Counted from the first letter of the stretch, positions 33,248 to 43,435 are shown. The stretch: 64,000 bases of DNA from Halobaculum magnesiiphilum (GCF_019823105.1 NZ_CP081959.1:62001-126000), one strand, 5' to 3'. Program-made: numbers and translations. The notes: a model not told the origin generated them from the letters alone.

Positions 33248-36200
33248 GCGTACATCTCTTAGACCGTTGTTTGTCGGCGACGACGCGAATGAGCGCCCGT
33301 TCGTCCACGTTTTCTTGCCGACCGAGGAGCGAAGCCCTATTCCCGCGCTGCTGAATGGGACATTCCAGGTGAGCACCTCTCGAAGAAGTCTAAATATGCC
33401 GACAAACCCGGAAACTGGTGCCGTCATGGGGTTGAATGGCTGGCTGTTCCAGCGGGTGGCCGACCTCCTCGCCGCCGACGTCCTATCCTTCGTAAAAGAG
33501 ACCGATACGGCGCTCGACGAGTTCCTCCGGACGATCGACTTTACGGCAGTAAACGCCGACGAGACGACGCGGACAAACCCGGTGAACCGTTGCTTTGTGG
33601 AGGCACTTCAGGATGCCTTCGAAGGAGTGGCCTTTGTTCCTCGGTTAGAACAAGTGGCGTCTGGCGCTTCGACGTCCGACGCTGATCGGCGGCCACTTTC
33701 TGAAATTGTTCTTCCATACACGCATCCGGACGCAGCACGAGTCGGTCCTCTTACGGCGATGGTGTACGGGCAGGACCGTTTTGAGCTGGTGAACGATGAG
33801 GCTGAAATAGGAGGCTGGTTCCCCGCAACACCACTGCTCGAACACGATGTCGCTGCGATCCTTGAAGAGCTGGGGGCAACTCGACTCAGGCCTCATCACA
33901 CCCCCGCTGTTCTCGGTGCCGCTCCGGACGAAAATGCCATTCTTCAGTATCGAGACGCGCCTGAGCAACTTACAGTCGACCCTATCGTGTTCGCGCTGGC
34001 GGAAACGTGGCTAACGCTTACTGATAGTACGGATAAGCGACGGCTCGCTGAGGCTGCTCGGGCGGAAGCGGTGTTCCCGGTCGGCGATCCTTTGGTTGGA
34101 ACGCACGGCGAGTACTACAAACACGAGCCGACGCCGGAGTCGGTCGAATGCTTCTTCCCACCACAACAGAGTGTCCCGACGGATGCACTCTCGGGAATTC
34201 GTCTGTTCCCGAATGAACTCTATTACACGGAGGGCTCTCAACAGGCCGATTCGGATGCTCGGACTGAGCTCCTTGACGGTGGGGAGTACGAGAACGTTCT
34301 GGATGCACTTTGGGACATCAACGACTTCGGGTTCCAGGATATTGCCGAAAAGGGTGTATTCCCACTCCTCCCGGGGCCATCATCCGGCGACGTCGACGAC
34401 AGCCCACTACGTGACCCCGAGGTACTCGAGTTCGTCCAGCGATTGGCGACGAGCAGCACGACTGGGAAACCGCCAGCCTCCCCAAAGGAGCCGCTACCGT
34501 ACACGTACCGCAGCAACGACCCTTACTACGACTTATGTATGCTTCCGGTCCCAACGGCGGATGGTGAGTGGGCGCGTGCCTATGAGGTATACTTCGGTGC
34601 GAGCTGGCAGCGTAACAAGCCCACTGCGGGCCGAGTAGAGCAACTCCTCCAGACGGCAGGGGTATCGCCACCGGTGCTGGCACCGCCGAGGGAATTCGGG
34701 CTAGACGATTCTGACGACTGGTCGAAGTGGCGTGAGTTCTTCCAGTGGATCGGGGTCTGCGAGCATATTCGTATCACACCGTTCTTCCATCCCACCCAGT
34801 CACACCGCTACAGCGCCACGGAACACATCGATCCTGGGTCTAATTCCACGCTTGATCCGGAGAGCCAGTTCAGTCCAAGTACGCTCTCCGAAGGCGACCT
34901 CGATACGTACCTGACGAAGCTGGAGTCTGCTGCATACGAGGCGGTGAGCGAAGATGACGGGGAGCGACCGTACATCTGGCAAGTCAACGGACTAGAGTAC
35001 GATCACGCACTACTCGAGGCAGGGAAGGATCCGGAGTTCGGCAAACTGCTGATGGGGCACCTGTACACATGGTGGGGGAAGATCTCGGAGCACGCGGACG
35101 CAACCGTAGCGCTCTATTCCAACAACCGACTCCGGTATCAGACGACCTACCTGTTCGATCAGGATGAGATTGAAGGTGTCCTACCGAATCTCTGGCTCTG
35201 GCAGCTCCAGCGTGCCCCCTGGTTGCCGAGTACGCTCGGGCAAGTGCCCCCTGAGGACGCATGGTTACTCAACGACAGGGACTTACAGCGATACTCGGTT
35301 GACATCGGCGACAGTCGACATCCGCTCTTACCGACGCTTCGCCGAGAGGTGTATGGGGAACTAGCTGAGAATGCTCCTGATTTACTCGATGCACTATCGA
35401 TTCGGCGGCGTGTTGAGACGCGGACGCTCACGCCATGTGACGCCAGAACGGTTGCAGAACGAATCAGATCAGTCTTCACGGAAATGGAGAACGAGACTGA
35501 TCCTAGCGCATATTATCTCTCTGAAATCGAAGCGGCGTATAGCAATCTGAGCGAGGACTTGCCGCCACTTGACAACCAAGGTCAGATCCAGTCTTCAGGG
35601 TGGGAGCCGACTGAAACCGGCCTCGATTCAGTGCCTGTCCCCTGTATGGCCGGTGATGAGATACAGTTCCACGAGGCTTCAGCGACATACTTTACGCGGA
35701 GTCACGAGGAAGCATTACGGTTTGAGGGACTGGCGATTCCTATCTTCGCGTTAACTCGCGAGGATACGCCGGCGATCGGTAAGCACTTCGGGATGATCGA
35801 CTTGGTCGAGGCCGTTAAGGAGACGCCGCAGATCGACGAGGAACGCATTGCGGTGACAGAGCGATTCCGAGAGGAATGGCTGGACGTGGCGGCGCCATAC
35901 GTACTTTGTCGGTTAAAAGCGACGCGGAGCAGCCAACAGGAGGACGCAGGTGGACTGTCCCGGTTCGTCGACCAAATAGTCCTTGTCGGCTCTCTGAAGG
36001 TCAGTTATGAGCTTCGGGATAGTCCGAAAGCGGATCCTTTGACGCGGCCGGCGGAGTACTTCATCGAGCGGGACGATCACGGGAATCGGACGCGAGTGTA
36101 CGTCGTTGCGGACAGCTCCGATCCGGTTCGAGACGCCCCGGTGGAATCGATATCGAAAGCATTCGCAGAGTATCACGGCCTGGGGAGCTGGGAGTCGCTG

Positions 36201-37187
36201 TACGTACTCCTGCAACAAGCGCCCGACAGAGGAGCGATGCAATCGCAACTGAAGGCGGCTGGCGCGCCAGCTAGCCGGAGAGAGCTTGAGGCCAGGCGGG
36301 CAGCGTACGAGGGACGAGCAGAACAACGTCAAATTGAAACAGTCGCCAGCGCCGGATTCGACGGTGAGCAGATCACGACGGGTAGAAATGAGTCGACCAC
36401 TACTGGGTCTACGAACTCGGACGAACCTTCATCCGAGTCCTCGGACTCTGGTACCACGGTTCGGGATGGGTCACGAGTACCGTCAGCTCAACAGCTGACC
36501 GGAATTGGCGACAGTTCCACGCTCTCGGTTGGGAACACGGATACGGGTGGCAGTTCACACTCGGAAGCATCTGGGAACACTAGTGGTGGAGGTTCCAAAG
36601 CATCCTCGTCGCGACAGACCAAGGTGACGGCGAACTATATCGACAAAGTCGATGAGTTTGGGATGGAGGCAACGTACCACGCTGAACTTCAGCGTCTTCG
36701 CGAAGAGGGCTGTCCAGAGCCAGAAAAGTACGTCCACGACGTACACACGCGTGACCTCTACCTCGAAGCGAGGAATGACGACATCGCCGGCCCAGTTCTG
36801 GAATCATTGGAGGAGCGGGGCGTGATATCCAAGCCATATCCAGGATTCGATTTCTTGGTGGTAGCTCGAGACACCAGCGAGCCAGAACGGTGTATCGAGC
36901 TAAAATCGTCTGGATCGAACACGCGGCGGCCGTCGATCAGCTGGAACGAGTGGAAGTCGGCACGAAACGAAAACCTCCGAGAAGCATACTATCTATACGT
37001 CGCAGTGGAGCTTGAATCCGGAAAGAGCGGCGATGCGAGACTGATTCAGGTCCCGAACCCGTTCTCAACGCTCGATTCGCGCGAGCGAACCGTTCGGTCA
37101 CAGAGTAGGGAGGTTCAAGTGAAGCTTTCCGAGTTCCATCCGGAAGAACAAGAGGTTGTTGAGCGTGCAATTCACTGGGAGGAGTGA
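33234..37187 (+). pseudogene. Sacsin-like gene, 3' part, with C-terminal NOV/DUF3883-type nuclease domain
   Basis: 1317 codons still open from an ATG at 33234 that lies at the IS edge, so a truncated product is possible. The first residues (YRDERTSLRPLF, HVFLPTEERSPIPALLNGTF) complete the ATPase domain begun at 31330. A long middle region has no recognised domain. A Ser/Thr/Gly-rich linker (about residues 1040-1130) precedes the C-terminal domain GFDFLVVARDTSEPERCIELKSSG, with D and ExK spacing of a PD-(D/E)XK nuclease of the DUF3883/NOV type. In the intact gene, ATP-dependent sensing would be coupled to nuclease action; this is inferred from architecture. Confidence 0.8.
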
Positions 37188-37285
37188 CGCTCAGATACAC
37201 TATATAAGGTAGAATTACACCATCTCGCCCCGCTTTTGTATAGGACAAGTCCCCCCAGCGCTAAGGTAGCGGTCGAGAGTAGCAA

Positions 37286-37303
37286 TCACCTGTAAACAGG
37301 TGA
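37286..37303. terminator. Hairpin between convergent genes
   Basis: TCACCTG-TAAA-CAGGTGA is a perfect 7-base-pair hairpin between the stops of the sacsin-like gene (37187) and the DUF6735-like gene (37334). Its position suits a shared terminator; there is no long T-run beside it. Confidence 0.45.
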
Positions 37304-37333
37304 GGAGAGCTGTTCTGCCCTCTAGCAAATTTT

Positions 37334-37996
37334 CTACGACTTGCCGAGATTGGCTTTTTCGAAGGGAGATTCACCAGTCGGAATGAGCAGCTCCTGTCGG
37401 TCTCCGACCCGCTCAGCGAGCTTCCGCTTCAGGTACTGTCTCGCCGTCGACGGCGTGAAGACACCCTTGTCGATCATGTCGCCGACGACGTCTTTGAGGG
37501 CCGCGAACTGGCCCTGCAGGTGGCCATCGCCGACCGGCTCGCCGTCGTACCAGCGCACCGTCGCGAGCGCGCCATTCCCGACCGTCTCACCCTGTTCGAC
37601 TGTCTTCGACTCGTACTGCAGGCCGAACCACAGCGTCCGATAGGCGGTCACTTCGAACGTCGTCGACACTACGAAGAACGCCTCGTGGTGGAGGTAGTCG
37701 AGATGGTCAGCGACGATCTCGTCGAGGGTGAGCCCGGTGGCGCGGGGCTTCGGTTCGACGACCGTCGACGGTCGATCCTCGCCGGCGAGGTAGCCGTCGA
37801 CCGCATCTGCCTCGAGGCCATCGGCCAGTTCCGCCAGCAGCTGTTTCGCCCACTTGGAGTCGGTGTCGTCGCCACCGAACGGCGTCTCAGCCGAGATTCG
37901 GTGCTTGAGCTTCAGGTTCGCTGCACCCCAATGGCTGTAGTGGAGCGTGTACTGTCCGTCTGTGCGTTCGTACGCAACGAGTGCGCGGTGTCCCAT
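37334..37996 (-). CDS. DUF6735-like protein
   Basis: 220 residues. Opens MGHRALVAYERTDGQYTLHY, then SHWGAANLKLKHRI, as in the DUF6735 family common on haloarchaeal plasmids. The centre has FFVVSTTFEVTAYRTLWFGLQ and the C-terminus a positively charged helix (ARQYLKRKLAERVG). Function unknown. Preceded by hairpin element 13. Confidence 0.75.
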   Translation of the reverse strand: MGHRALVAYERTDGQYTLHYSHWGAANLKLKHRISAETPFGGDDTDSKWAKQLLAELADGLEADAVDGYLAGEDRPSTVVEPKPRATGLTLDEIVADHLDYLHHEAFFVVSTTFEVTAYRTLWFGLQYESKTVEQGETVGNGALATVRWYDGEPVGDGHLQGQFAALKDVVGDMIDKGVFTPSTARQYLKRKLAERVGDRQELLIPTGESPFEKANLGKS

Positions 37997-38028
37997 CGAG
38001 CAATCACCTCACGGGGCGACCGCGACTG

Positions 38029-38062
38029 GATCGCCCCGCACCCCTCTCGGGGGACGAACAAC
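38029..38062 (-). promoter_or_regulatory. Hairpin leader element 13 (DUF6735-like gene)
   Basis: Coding strand: TTGTTCG, arms CCCCC and GGGG, loop GAGAGGGGTGC. It lies 33 bases before the start at 37996. Confidence 0.7.
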
Positions 38063-38178
38063 GCCACCAGTAGTTCCTATCGAGGCTTCTTTATTCGGGA
38101 TGAATAGTGAAATCGGGGCGGCTAAATCGGTAAGTAGAATTGCTTAGTTATTTGAACGAAGTCAGTGTAAATGCGTGT

Positions 38179-38496
38179 ATGGATATTGACGCCAGCGAGT
38201 TCAAGAAGAACATAGAGAAGGCGTTAGAGGAGCAGTCAGGGCTCCGGATGAACGAGCAGAATGAGATCCCGTTCGAGCAATTGTTCACAGAGGAGTTCAT
38301 GCAGCTGTACACAGAATTCGACTCTTTCGAAGCGTTGCTTGAGGCAAGTCAATGGGATGTTGAGGACGAGGACGATTTCGAGGCCATCCCGGAGGATGAG
38401 TTCGATACCTATGTCGACGAGCACACGGATTTCCCATCGTGGGAAGTTATGTCTCAGACTGCGGCTCAGCGGTTCCTTGAACGTCAATTCAACTGA
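38179..38496 (+). CDS. Small acidic protein of unknown function
   Basis: 105 residues from the ATG at 38179 (MDIDASEFKKNIEKALEEQSG). Very acidic in the middle (DVEDEDDFEAIPEDEFDTYVD) and ending in an aromatic and basic tail. No family recognised. It is convergent with the membrane winged-helix gene, 6 bases apart, and belongs to an AT-richer pocket without the backbone hairpin. Confidence 0.55.
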   Translation: MDIDASEFKKNIEKALEEQSGLRMNEQNEIPFEQLFTEEFMQLYTEFDSFEALLEASQWDVEDEDDFEAIPEDEFDTYVDEHTDFPSWEVMSQTAAQRFLERQFN

Positions 38497-38502
38497 AGTG
38501 GG

Positions 38503-39342
38503 TTACTGACTGACCTGCCGCCCGAGCTTGGTGATCTCCGCCTCACTGTACCCGCCGTCACTCGAATTGATGTAGGCTTGTGTCTCGACGTATCCCTTCT
38601 CTCGGAGCAACCAGAGGTTATGATCCACGACGTCTGACGACCGGCCCACTGCCTCAATCAATTCGTCACGATCAACCCGGGGATAGGTAGGATCCGATCG
38701 GTATGACTGGAGTAACACGTCCAGGATTTCATCCTGAACCGCGTCATCCAACAAGAGTTCCTCACCCAACTCTTTTGCTCGCCACAGCGTCGTCGGTGTA
38801 ATCGTCAGTGACCGCTTCCCTGGCCGCCGCTTGAAGAACCCATCATCCTTTGAGAACCGCCACACCTTATCGATCACGTCCTCATCAACGTCCTCGAATT
38901 CATCGTTGAGATAGCTGCGTAGCCGTTCACCTTGTGGACTCGGCCAGAACGTAAACGGCCGGTCTGTAAACCTACGATATGACTCACGGATCAATTCATT
39001 CTGGACCCGCCGCTCGGTCGCCGATAACCCCTCTGTCGCACCTACGTCATGCTCCGTCGATGCCCCATCTCCATCCCCATTCACCACATCGTCACTGGTA
39101 TCGGACCGATCAGTCCCGTCCACGTACTCGCCAGCGTCCTCCGGCTCGACTCTATTGTTCGACGTGTTGTGGACTTGGATCGCTAGAATACCCAGAGTGC
39201 CTAACATACCGATCACACCAGCAATCTCCACGAGCGAAAAAGGTGTATAGACGGTTCCGATCCCTGCGAGAATCAAGGCAGCAAGCCAGGCAAGGATGAG
39301 CTTCCCGATGAACCGCTCAGTCACGTACTGCCCAACCGACAT
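38503..39342 (-). CDS. Membrane-anchored winged-helix protein
   Basis: 279 residues. Two adjacent hydrophobic segments (about residues 14-34 and 38-57) form a hairpin anchor, followed by an acidic linker. A cytoplasmic C-terminal half has DELIEAVGRSSDVVDHNLWLLREKGYVE, a winged-helix pattern, and a possible second one before it (RERSLTITPTTLW-like region). The start at 39342 leaves a short cytoplasmic tail before the first span. Role unknown. Confidence 0.6.
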   Translation of the reverse strand: MSVGQYVTERFIGKLILAWLAALILAGIGTVYTPFSLVEIAGVIGMLGTLGILAIQVHNTSNNRVEPEDAGEYVDGTDRSDTSDDVVNGDGDGASTEHDVGATEGLSATERRVQNELIRESYRRFTDRPFTFWPSPQGERLRSYLNDEFEDVDEDVIDKVWRFSKDDGFFKRRPGKRSLTITPTTLWRAKELGEELLLDDAVQDEILDVLLQSYRSDPTYPRVDRDELIEAVGRSSDVVDHNLWLLREKGYVETQAYINSSDGGYSEAEITKLGRQVSQ

Positions 39343-39448
39343 CCTATCACTGCAAGTATTCACAGACCAGTATTATAAGTCGTAGGAGAGCAGCCTCAAT
39401 CAGACATACCCACCTGATTTTTCAAGAGTTGCTGAGAAGCACCGAATT

Positions 39449-40216
39449 ATGAGTCAAAACGACAGGACATCTTGGTTCATCGATTCCGAGGGGCCAAATG
39501 AGGAGGCTGTCGAACTGGCCTTCGCGTGGGTGCAACAGCTCGGTGAGCAGCATGAAGAGAAACGAGATGCTGTCTTGGCAGTAAACACGAAAAAGCAGCT
39601 GGACGGTGTCGTATCTACTGTGATCGGTGACCAGGCAGCAAAGGCGTTGAATAAAAAGAAGCCGGTCGGCGTCGGTGAAGCAGAGATCCAGCTGATGACG
39701 AAACGGATTGATCCATCGGGGTGGCAAAGCGGTCCTGTCCTTGCTATCTACCCAGACAAAGACCTGCTGGACAAGATTGACGGAATGTATGGTGTGACCG
39801 ATGTGCTCGTCGTGCCTTGGTCGAAGGACACCGTCCAGTTCTGGATCGATACCTGGGGCGCGTCAGCACTCCAATCAGATGCGAGTGGCGATGCACCAGA
39901 AATCGAGAATCCGATCGCCAAGGAAGCTGTCGACACGCTCGATGCATTGGTCAACACCTCGACTGGTATCACGCATTCGTCAGATCGTGCTACCTGTATC
40001 GAGATCTTCAAAACCCTCCATAGCAACGGCATCAGCTTCGATCCTGAAGCAATCAGAGCCTGGTTAGTCGCTGAAAAAGGCTGGGACCCGGATTATGCCG
40101 ATGACGTAAAAGAGGTCGCCGAAGGCGTCCAAACGGGGAAACGCTTCCAGTACGACTCTGGCCGTCTTAGCAACGACATTATGAACCAGTGGAAAGACGC
40201 CGCAAATGTTAATTAA
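39449..40216 (+). CDS. Protein of unknown function
   Basis: 255 residues, no recognised domain. N-terminal half alpha/beta in look (DAVLAVNTKKQLDGVVSTVI, VLAIYPDKDLLDKID, VTDVLVVPWSKDTVQFWIDTW). The C-terminal half is helical, with GISFDPEAIRAWLVAEKGWD. Divergent from the membrane winged-helix gene, 106 bases between starts, which suggests shared control. Confidence 0.58.
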   Translation: MSQNDRTSWFIDSEGPNEEAVELAFAWVQQLGEQHEEKRDAVLAVNTKKQLDGVVSTVIGDQAAKALNKKKPVGVGEAEIQLMTKRIDPSGWQSGPVLAIYPDKDLLDKIDGMYGVTDVLVVPWSKDTVQFWIDTWGASALQSDASGDAPEIENPIAKEAVDTLDALVNTSTGITHSSDRATCIEIFKTLHSNGISFDPEAIRAWLVAEKGWDPDYADDVKEVAEGVQTGKRFQYDSGRLSNDIMNQWKDAANVN

Positions 40217-40354
40217 TCCAATATAATTGCCGGAGATCGTTTTCACTCCGTTTGCTCACGTCCCTGTAGTGACCGCTCTGATGCATCTATGCTCTGTACT
40301 GACCAGCTGTTTCAGCTCTCACTCTAAATAAAGAAACAGTATCGGAAACTACTG

Positions 40355-40735
40355 CTACTCGTCGATCGGGTCGGGGGAACTGAGGTCTGCGTGGAGGACT
40401 TCGCCATCGCGAACGACGTACCGCTTCGCCAGCACAGGGAAGCGGCACTTGGTGAACCCCGCTGTCTGGATATCGAACTCTTCGTCGGCTTCGAGGTGGT
40501 CGGCGAGTCCTCGCAGGAATTCGTGGGTCACGATACCGCCCTCGTAGTCCGGGAGACCGTTCTCCAGCGCCTCGTACACCTCGAAGTCATCGTACCCCCA
40601 GATGGTGAGCTCTCCGCCTTCGGTCACCTCCCAGTCGAGCGTCCCGAAGCAGTAGCTCTCACAGAGTTCACGGACTGCCTGTGGATCCGATACGATCGCG
40701 CCGGTCGACGTCGTCGCAGCTTGTAGTGTCGCCAT
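40355..40735 (-). CDS. Small plasmid-type protein of unknown function
   Basis: 126 residues, acidic. YCFGTLDWEVTEGGELTIWGYDDFE and FTKCRFPVLAKRYVVRDG are its most structured segments. No family recognised. The ATG at 40735 lies 13 bases from hairpin element 14, placing it in the backbone. Confidence 0.6.
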   Translation of the reverse strand: MATLQAATTSTGAIVSDPQAVRELCESYCFGTLDWEVTEGGELTIWGYDDFEVYEALENGLPDYEGGIVTHEFLRGLADHLEADEEFDIQTAGFTKCRFPVLAKRYVVRDGEVLHADLSSPDPIDE

Positions 40736-40747
40736 GTCTGGACTTCA

Positions 40748-40785
40748 CGGGGTCGCCCCCGCACCCCTGTCGGGGGCGATAAACC
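40748..40785 (-). promoter_or_regulatory. Hairpin leader element 14
   Basis: Coding strand: TTTATCG, arms CCCCC and GGGGG, loop GACAGGGGTGC. Thirteen bases before the start at 40735. Confidence 0.72.
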
Positions 40786-40826
40786 GACGCGAGAGCTGCC
40801 TCCCCGGGCGTGGCCGACGACTCCAG

Positions 40827-41015
40827 TTAGGAATCTGCGTGGGCGTCCGCCCCGGCTCCGTCGCCCGGCCGCGTGAGAAGGCTCACCTCCTCTAGGAGGT
40901 CTCTCGCGGTCTCGACTCGCTCTCGATCCGCGTCGTCCAATCGGTCGACGTCGAGTCGGTTGAGATTGCTGAGTATACGATGCATCCGGTACCCTTGTTT
41001 GAACTGTTGGTCCAT
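40827..41015 (-). CDS. Short helical protein
   Basis: 62 residues from MDQQFKQGYRMHRILSNLNR. One or two helices with acidic and basic stripes (DDADRERVETARDLLEEV) and an acidic tail. No family recognised. Hairpin element 15 ends 6 bases before the start. Confidence 0.5.
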   Translation of the reverse strand: MDQQFKQGYRMHRILSNLNRLDVDRLDDADRERVETARDLLEEVSLLTRPGDGAGADAHADS

Positions 41016-41020
41016 CGGAA

Positions 41021-41047
41021 GCGCCTCACCGCTCGCCGGCGCGGAAA
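41021..41047 (-). promoter_or_regulatory. Hairpin leader element 15
   Basis: Coding strand: TCTTTCC, arms GCGCC and GGCGC, loop GGCGAGCGGTGA. Six bases before the start at 41015. Confidence 0.5.
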
Positions 41048-41092
41048 GACCCACCATCGAGACTGGCGTCGGGCTTGCAGGAGACCCCATTC

Positions 41093-41134
41093 TTAACCAA
41101 CGAACCTCGACCTTACTCGCAGATTGTTGGTTAA
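41093..41134. repeat. TTAACCAAC inverted repeat, copy 4
   Basis: TTAACCAAC (41093-41101) and GTTGGTTAA (41126-41134). It lies 14 bases beyond the stop of the zinc protein gene at 41148, the same 3'-end position as the other copies. Confidence 0.7.
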
Positions 41135-41147
41135 CCGACGCCTGGCC

Positions 41148-42029
41148 CTACTCGAGAATGGGGCCGTAGCGAACCGAGCCACACACCCGGCACTCCCAGA
41201 TCGGTTGCCCCGTCCACGCCGCATCCGGGACCGACTCGTGGGTCTTGAACCGATGGTCGATCGCCCGTCCACAGGTTTGACAGTCGAGTTCCTGCGTCGT
41301 CGGTACCGACGACGCCTGGCGATCAGCCGCAGCTTCACCAGTAGATTCGGTCAGCGCCATCGCTGGAACCAGCCATACCGCATCGTCGGCGTCGTCGAGG
41401 ACAGCGTCGAGACGCGACGCGTTGCGGATGCCGTCCCCACGCTGGTCGTAGAGCCGCGTCGGGGCCTGCTCCTGACGTTCCGACGATCCCTGCCCGAGGC
41501 ATCCAGCGCGGTCACGGGCGGCACTGAGAAGCCGCTCTCCCCCCGCTGACGACTCCTGTACCGCGTCGGGGAGTGAGGGCCATTGTTCGACCAGCTGGCG
41601 CGCCGGTGCTTCGTCGAGATCGTAGATGAGGGTGTAGTCGTCGACGGCCGGCTCCGCCTCGTTGGCGGACAGGAGGTTCGCTGCGGCGCCGCCCTTCGCC
41701 ACGGCGCCGTAGAACGTGGTCGACTCGACGACCAGGTGGACGATGCCGACGAGGGTCTGTTCTGGAGCGTCGTTCGCGTTGACTGAGGAAGTGCCGTCAA
41801 CGTGGTTGGTGAGGCAAAATCGGCACTTCGTCTGCGTCGCCGGAATGGATACCCCACAGGACCGGCATTCGATCTCCGTAGTTGCCTGGTTGGGATATCC
41901 TCTACTGCTCGATGCTACTCGCTGTTGCTGGGCTTCTTCCCCTCCGCAGTCGTCAAGTGTATCGTCTGGGATGTGGGTGGCTTCGCCGGTCGGTCGGAGT
42001 TCCTTGAAATCAGAGTAGTGACCTTCCAT
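41148..42029 (-). CDS. Protein with N- and C-terminal zinc ribbons
   Basis: 293 residues. The N-terminal zinc ribbon is CRSCGVSIP...CRFCLTNH (about residues 55-75). The C-terminal one is CQTCGRAID...CRVCGSVRYG. Between them is an alpha/beta domain (VGIVHLVVESTTFYGAVAKGG, DYTLIYDLDEAPAR). Function unknown; related proteins occur on haloarchaeal plasmids. No leader hairpin precedes this one. Confidence 0.62.
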   Translation of the reverse strand: MEGHYSDFKELRPTGEATHIPDDTLDDCGGEEAQQQRVASSSRGYPNQATTEIECRSCGVSIPATQTKCRFCLTNHVDGTSSVNANDAPEQTLVGIVHLVVESTTFYGAVAKGGAAANLLSANEAEPAVDDYTLIYDLDEAPARQLVEQWPSLPDAVQESSAGGERLLSAARDRAGCLGQGSSERQEQAPTRLYDQRGDGIRNASRLDAVLDDADDAVWLVPAMALTESTGEAAADRQASSVPTTQELDCQTCGRAIDHRFKTHESVPDAAWTGQPIWECRVCGSVRYGPILE

Positions 42030-42144
42030 AGTTCGATCTGCCGAGAATTTGGCTCGTCTTCCGGTTTAAATTATAGCACCGCTCCAAGCGGCCTGTTCGT
42101 GCTACAGAGTGGTTCTCGATCGTCGAATACTGCCTGCGTCTACG

Positions 42145-43005
42145 CTACTGGTTCGATGAGTTCGCTCGAATGCGGATCTCGATCTCATCAGGATCGTGAA
42201 CAACGACCCCCTCATCCGTTTCGGTGGATGGAATATCACCGGTTACGAGCCGCTCCCGAACTGCTTCGAGTGAGTCGTCGTCTGGCACGAGCACTTCGAA
42301 CCATGATAGTCCACGTCCGCTGACCGGTCCCGTTCTGTGGTGCCACGTGTTCGCCCCGAGATGGTGGTGGTAGCCGCCAGCCCCGACGAAGAGGGCGGCT
42401 GGCACTTCTGTTTGGATCTCGAACCCGAGTGTGTCCACGTAGAAATCGCGGAACGCCTCCAGCGAGGACACTTCGAGGTGAACGTGCCCCACGTCCGTTC
42501 CGGCAGGAAATCCTGACGCTTCTGCGGCTGCGGTTTCCAACGGGCCGAGATCGAGAGGATACGTACCCATACGGATGCGCCCGTTGTCAGCGCGGGGCCA
42601 GTCCTCACGGGGGTAATCGCGGTAGATCTCGATGCCGTTGCCTTCTGGGTCGGTCAGGTACAGCGCCTCACTGACGCCGTGGTCGGACGCGCCACCGAGC
42701 TGCCAGTGTTCCTGAATGCGGGCTAACGCGTCGCCTAATGCCGCACGCGAGGGGACTCTGAATGCGTTGTGAAAGAGACCCGCTGCCGATTGGTGTCGTC
42801 CGAGTGCGTCTGCATCACCCTCTAAGACGAGGAGCGGCGTGTCATCGATACCCAGTACTGACTCGGTGTCGGTTCGGCGAAGCACGCTGAGGCCGACGAC
42901 ATCCTGGTAGAACCCGGTTAGCTCTTCGAGGTCGTTGACGCGAAGCGCGGTCCGCCCGATGTGTGCCTCCTGGGGGAGTACGTCTGGATTTGTTTGCGTG
43001 GTCAT
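42145..43005 (-). CDS. Catechol-2,3-dioxygenase-like VOC protein (CatE type)
   Basis: 286 residues with two VOC modules. The first is IGRTALRVNDLEELTGFYQDVVGL; the second has GHVHLEVSSLEAFRDFYVDTLGF. Candidate metal ligands are the His of LFHNAFRV or GHVHLEV, the His of GGYHHHLG, and the Glu of a late strand; GNGIEIYRDYPREDWP is typical of CatE-like enzymes. Likely an Fe(II) or Mn(II) extradiol-type dioxygenase, substrate unknown. It precedes no other gene in its direction and follows DoxX by 10 bases, so it is the last gene of the SDR-DoxX-CatE operon. Confidence 0.87.
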   Translation of the reverse strand: MTTQTNPDVLPQEAHIGRTALRVNDLEELTGFYQDVVGLSVLRRTDTESVLGIDDTPLLVLEGDADALGRHQSAAGLFHNAFRVPSRAALGDALARIQEHWQLGGASDHGVSEALYLTDPEGNGIEIYRDYPREDWPRADNGRIRMGTYPLDLGPLETAAAEASGFPAGTDVGHVHLEVSSLEAFRDFYVDTLGFEIQTEVPAALFVGAGGYHHHLGANTWHHRTGPVSGRGLSWFEVLVPDDDSLEAVRERLVTGDIPSTETDEGVVVHDPDEIEIRIRANSSNQ

Positions 43006-43015
43006 GGGAGACATC

Positions 43016-43435
43016 TTAGAGACCGATGTTGAGCGCGTACGGCCAGGCGGTGCTACTGAATGCTGCGAGAACGAGCGCTGCGCCGAAGAGCGTGGCGTTC
43101 TTGAGGAAGTTCGTCATCTCAGACTGCCGCTGTTCGGGGTCATCGACCGTCCAGAAGTCGTGCATGACTGGCGTCACGCCCAGGAAGAATAGCGCGATCG
43201 CTGCCGCACCAACGAGTGGGTAGACTCCGAGCGCGATGGCAAGTCCGCCAGCGATGAGCATGAGGCCAGACAGGGTGACGGCGAGCCGCGGGGCGGGAAC
43301 GCCCTTTGCTTCGGCGTAGCCACTCATTCCGTCGAGCCCCGTGAAGTGACCGAGCCCCATGAACCCGAGCAGGACGCCGAAGACGACGCGGCCCACCAAG
43401 AAGGCGAGCCCACCAGCTGCAGTCTCCAGCGCCAT
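43016..43435 (-). CDS. DoxX-family membrane protein
   Basis: 139 residues with four membrane segments (FLVGRVVFGVLLGFMGLGHF, LMLIAGGLAIALGVYPLVGA, AAIALFFLGVTPVMHDFW, ATLFGAALVLAAF). DoxX proteins are linked to redox and thiol or quinone stress. The ATG at 43435 overlaps the SDR stop by one base (TGATG), so the genes are coupled. Confidence 0.85.
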   Translation of the reverse strand: MALETAAGGLAFLVGRVVFGVLLGFMGLGHFTGLDGMSGYAEAKGVPAPRLAVTLSGLMLIAGGLAIALGVYPLVGAAAIALFFLGVTPVMHDFWTVDDPEQRQSEMTNFLKNATLFGAALVLAAFSSTAWPYALNIGL

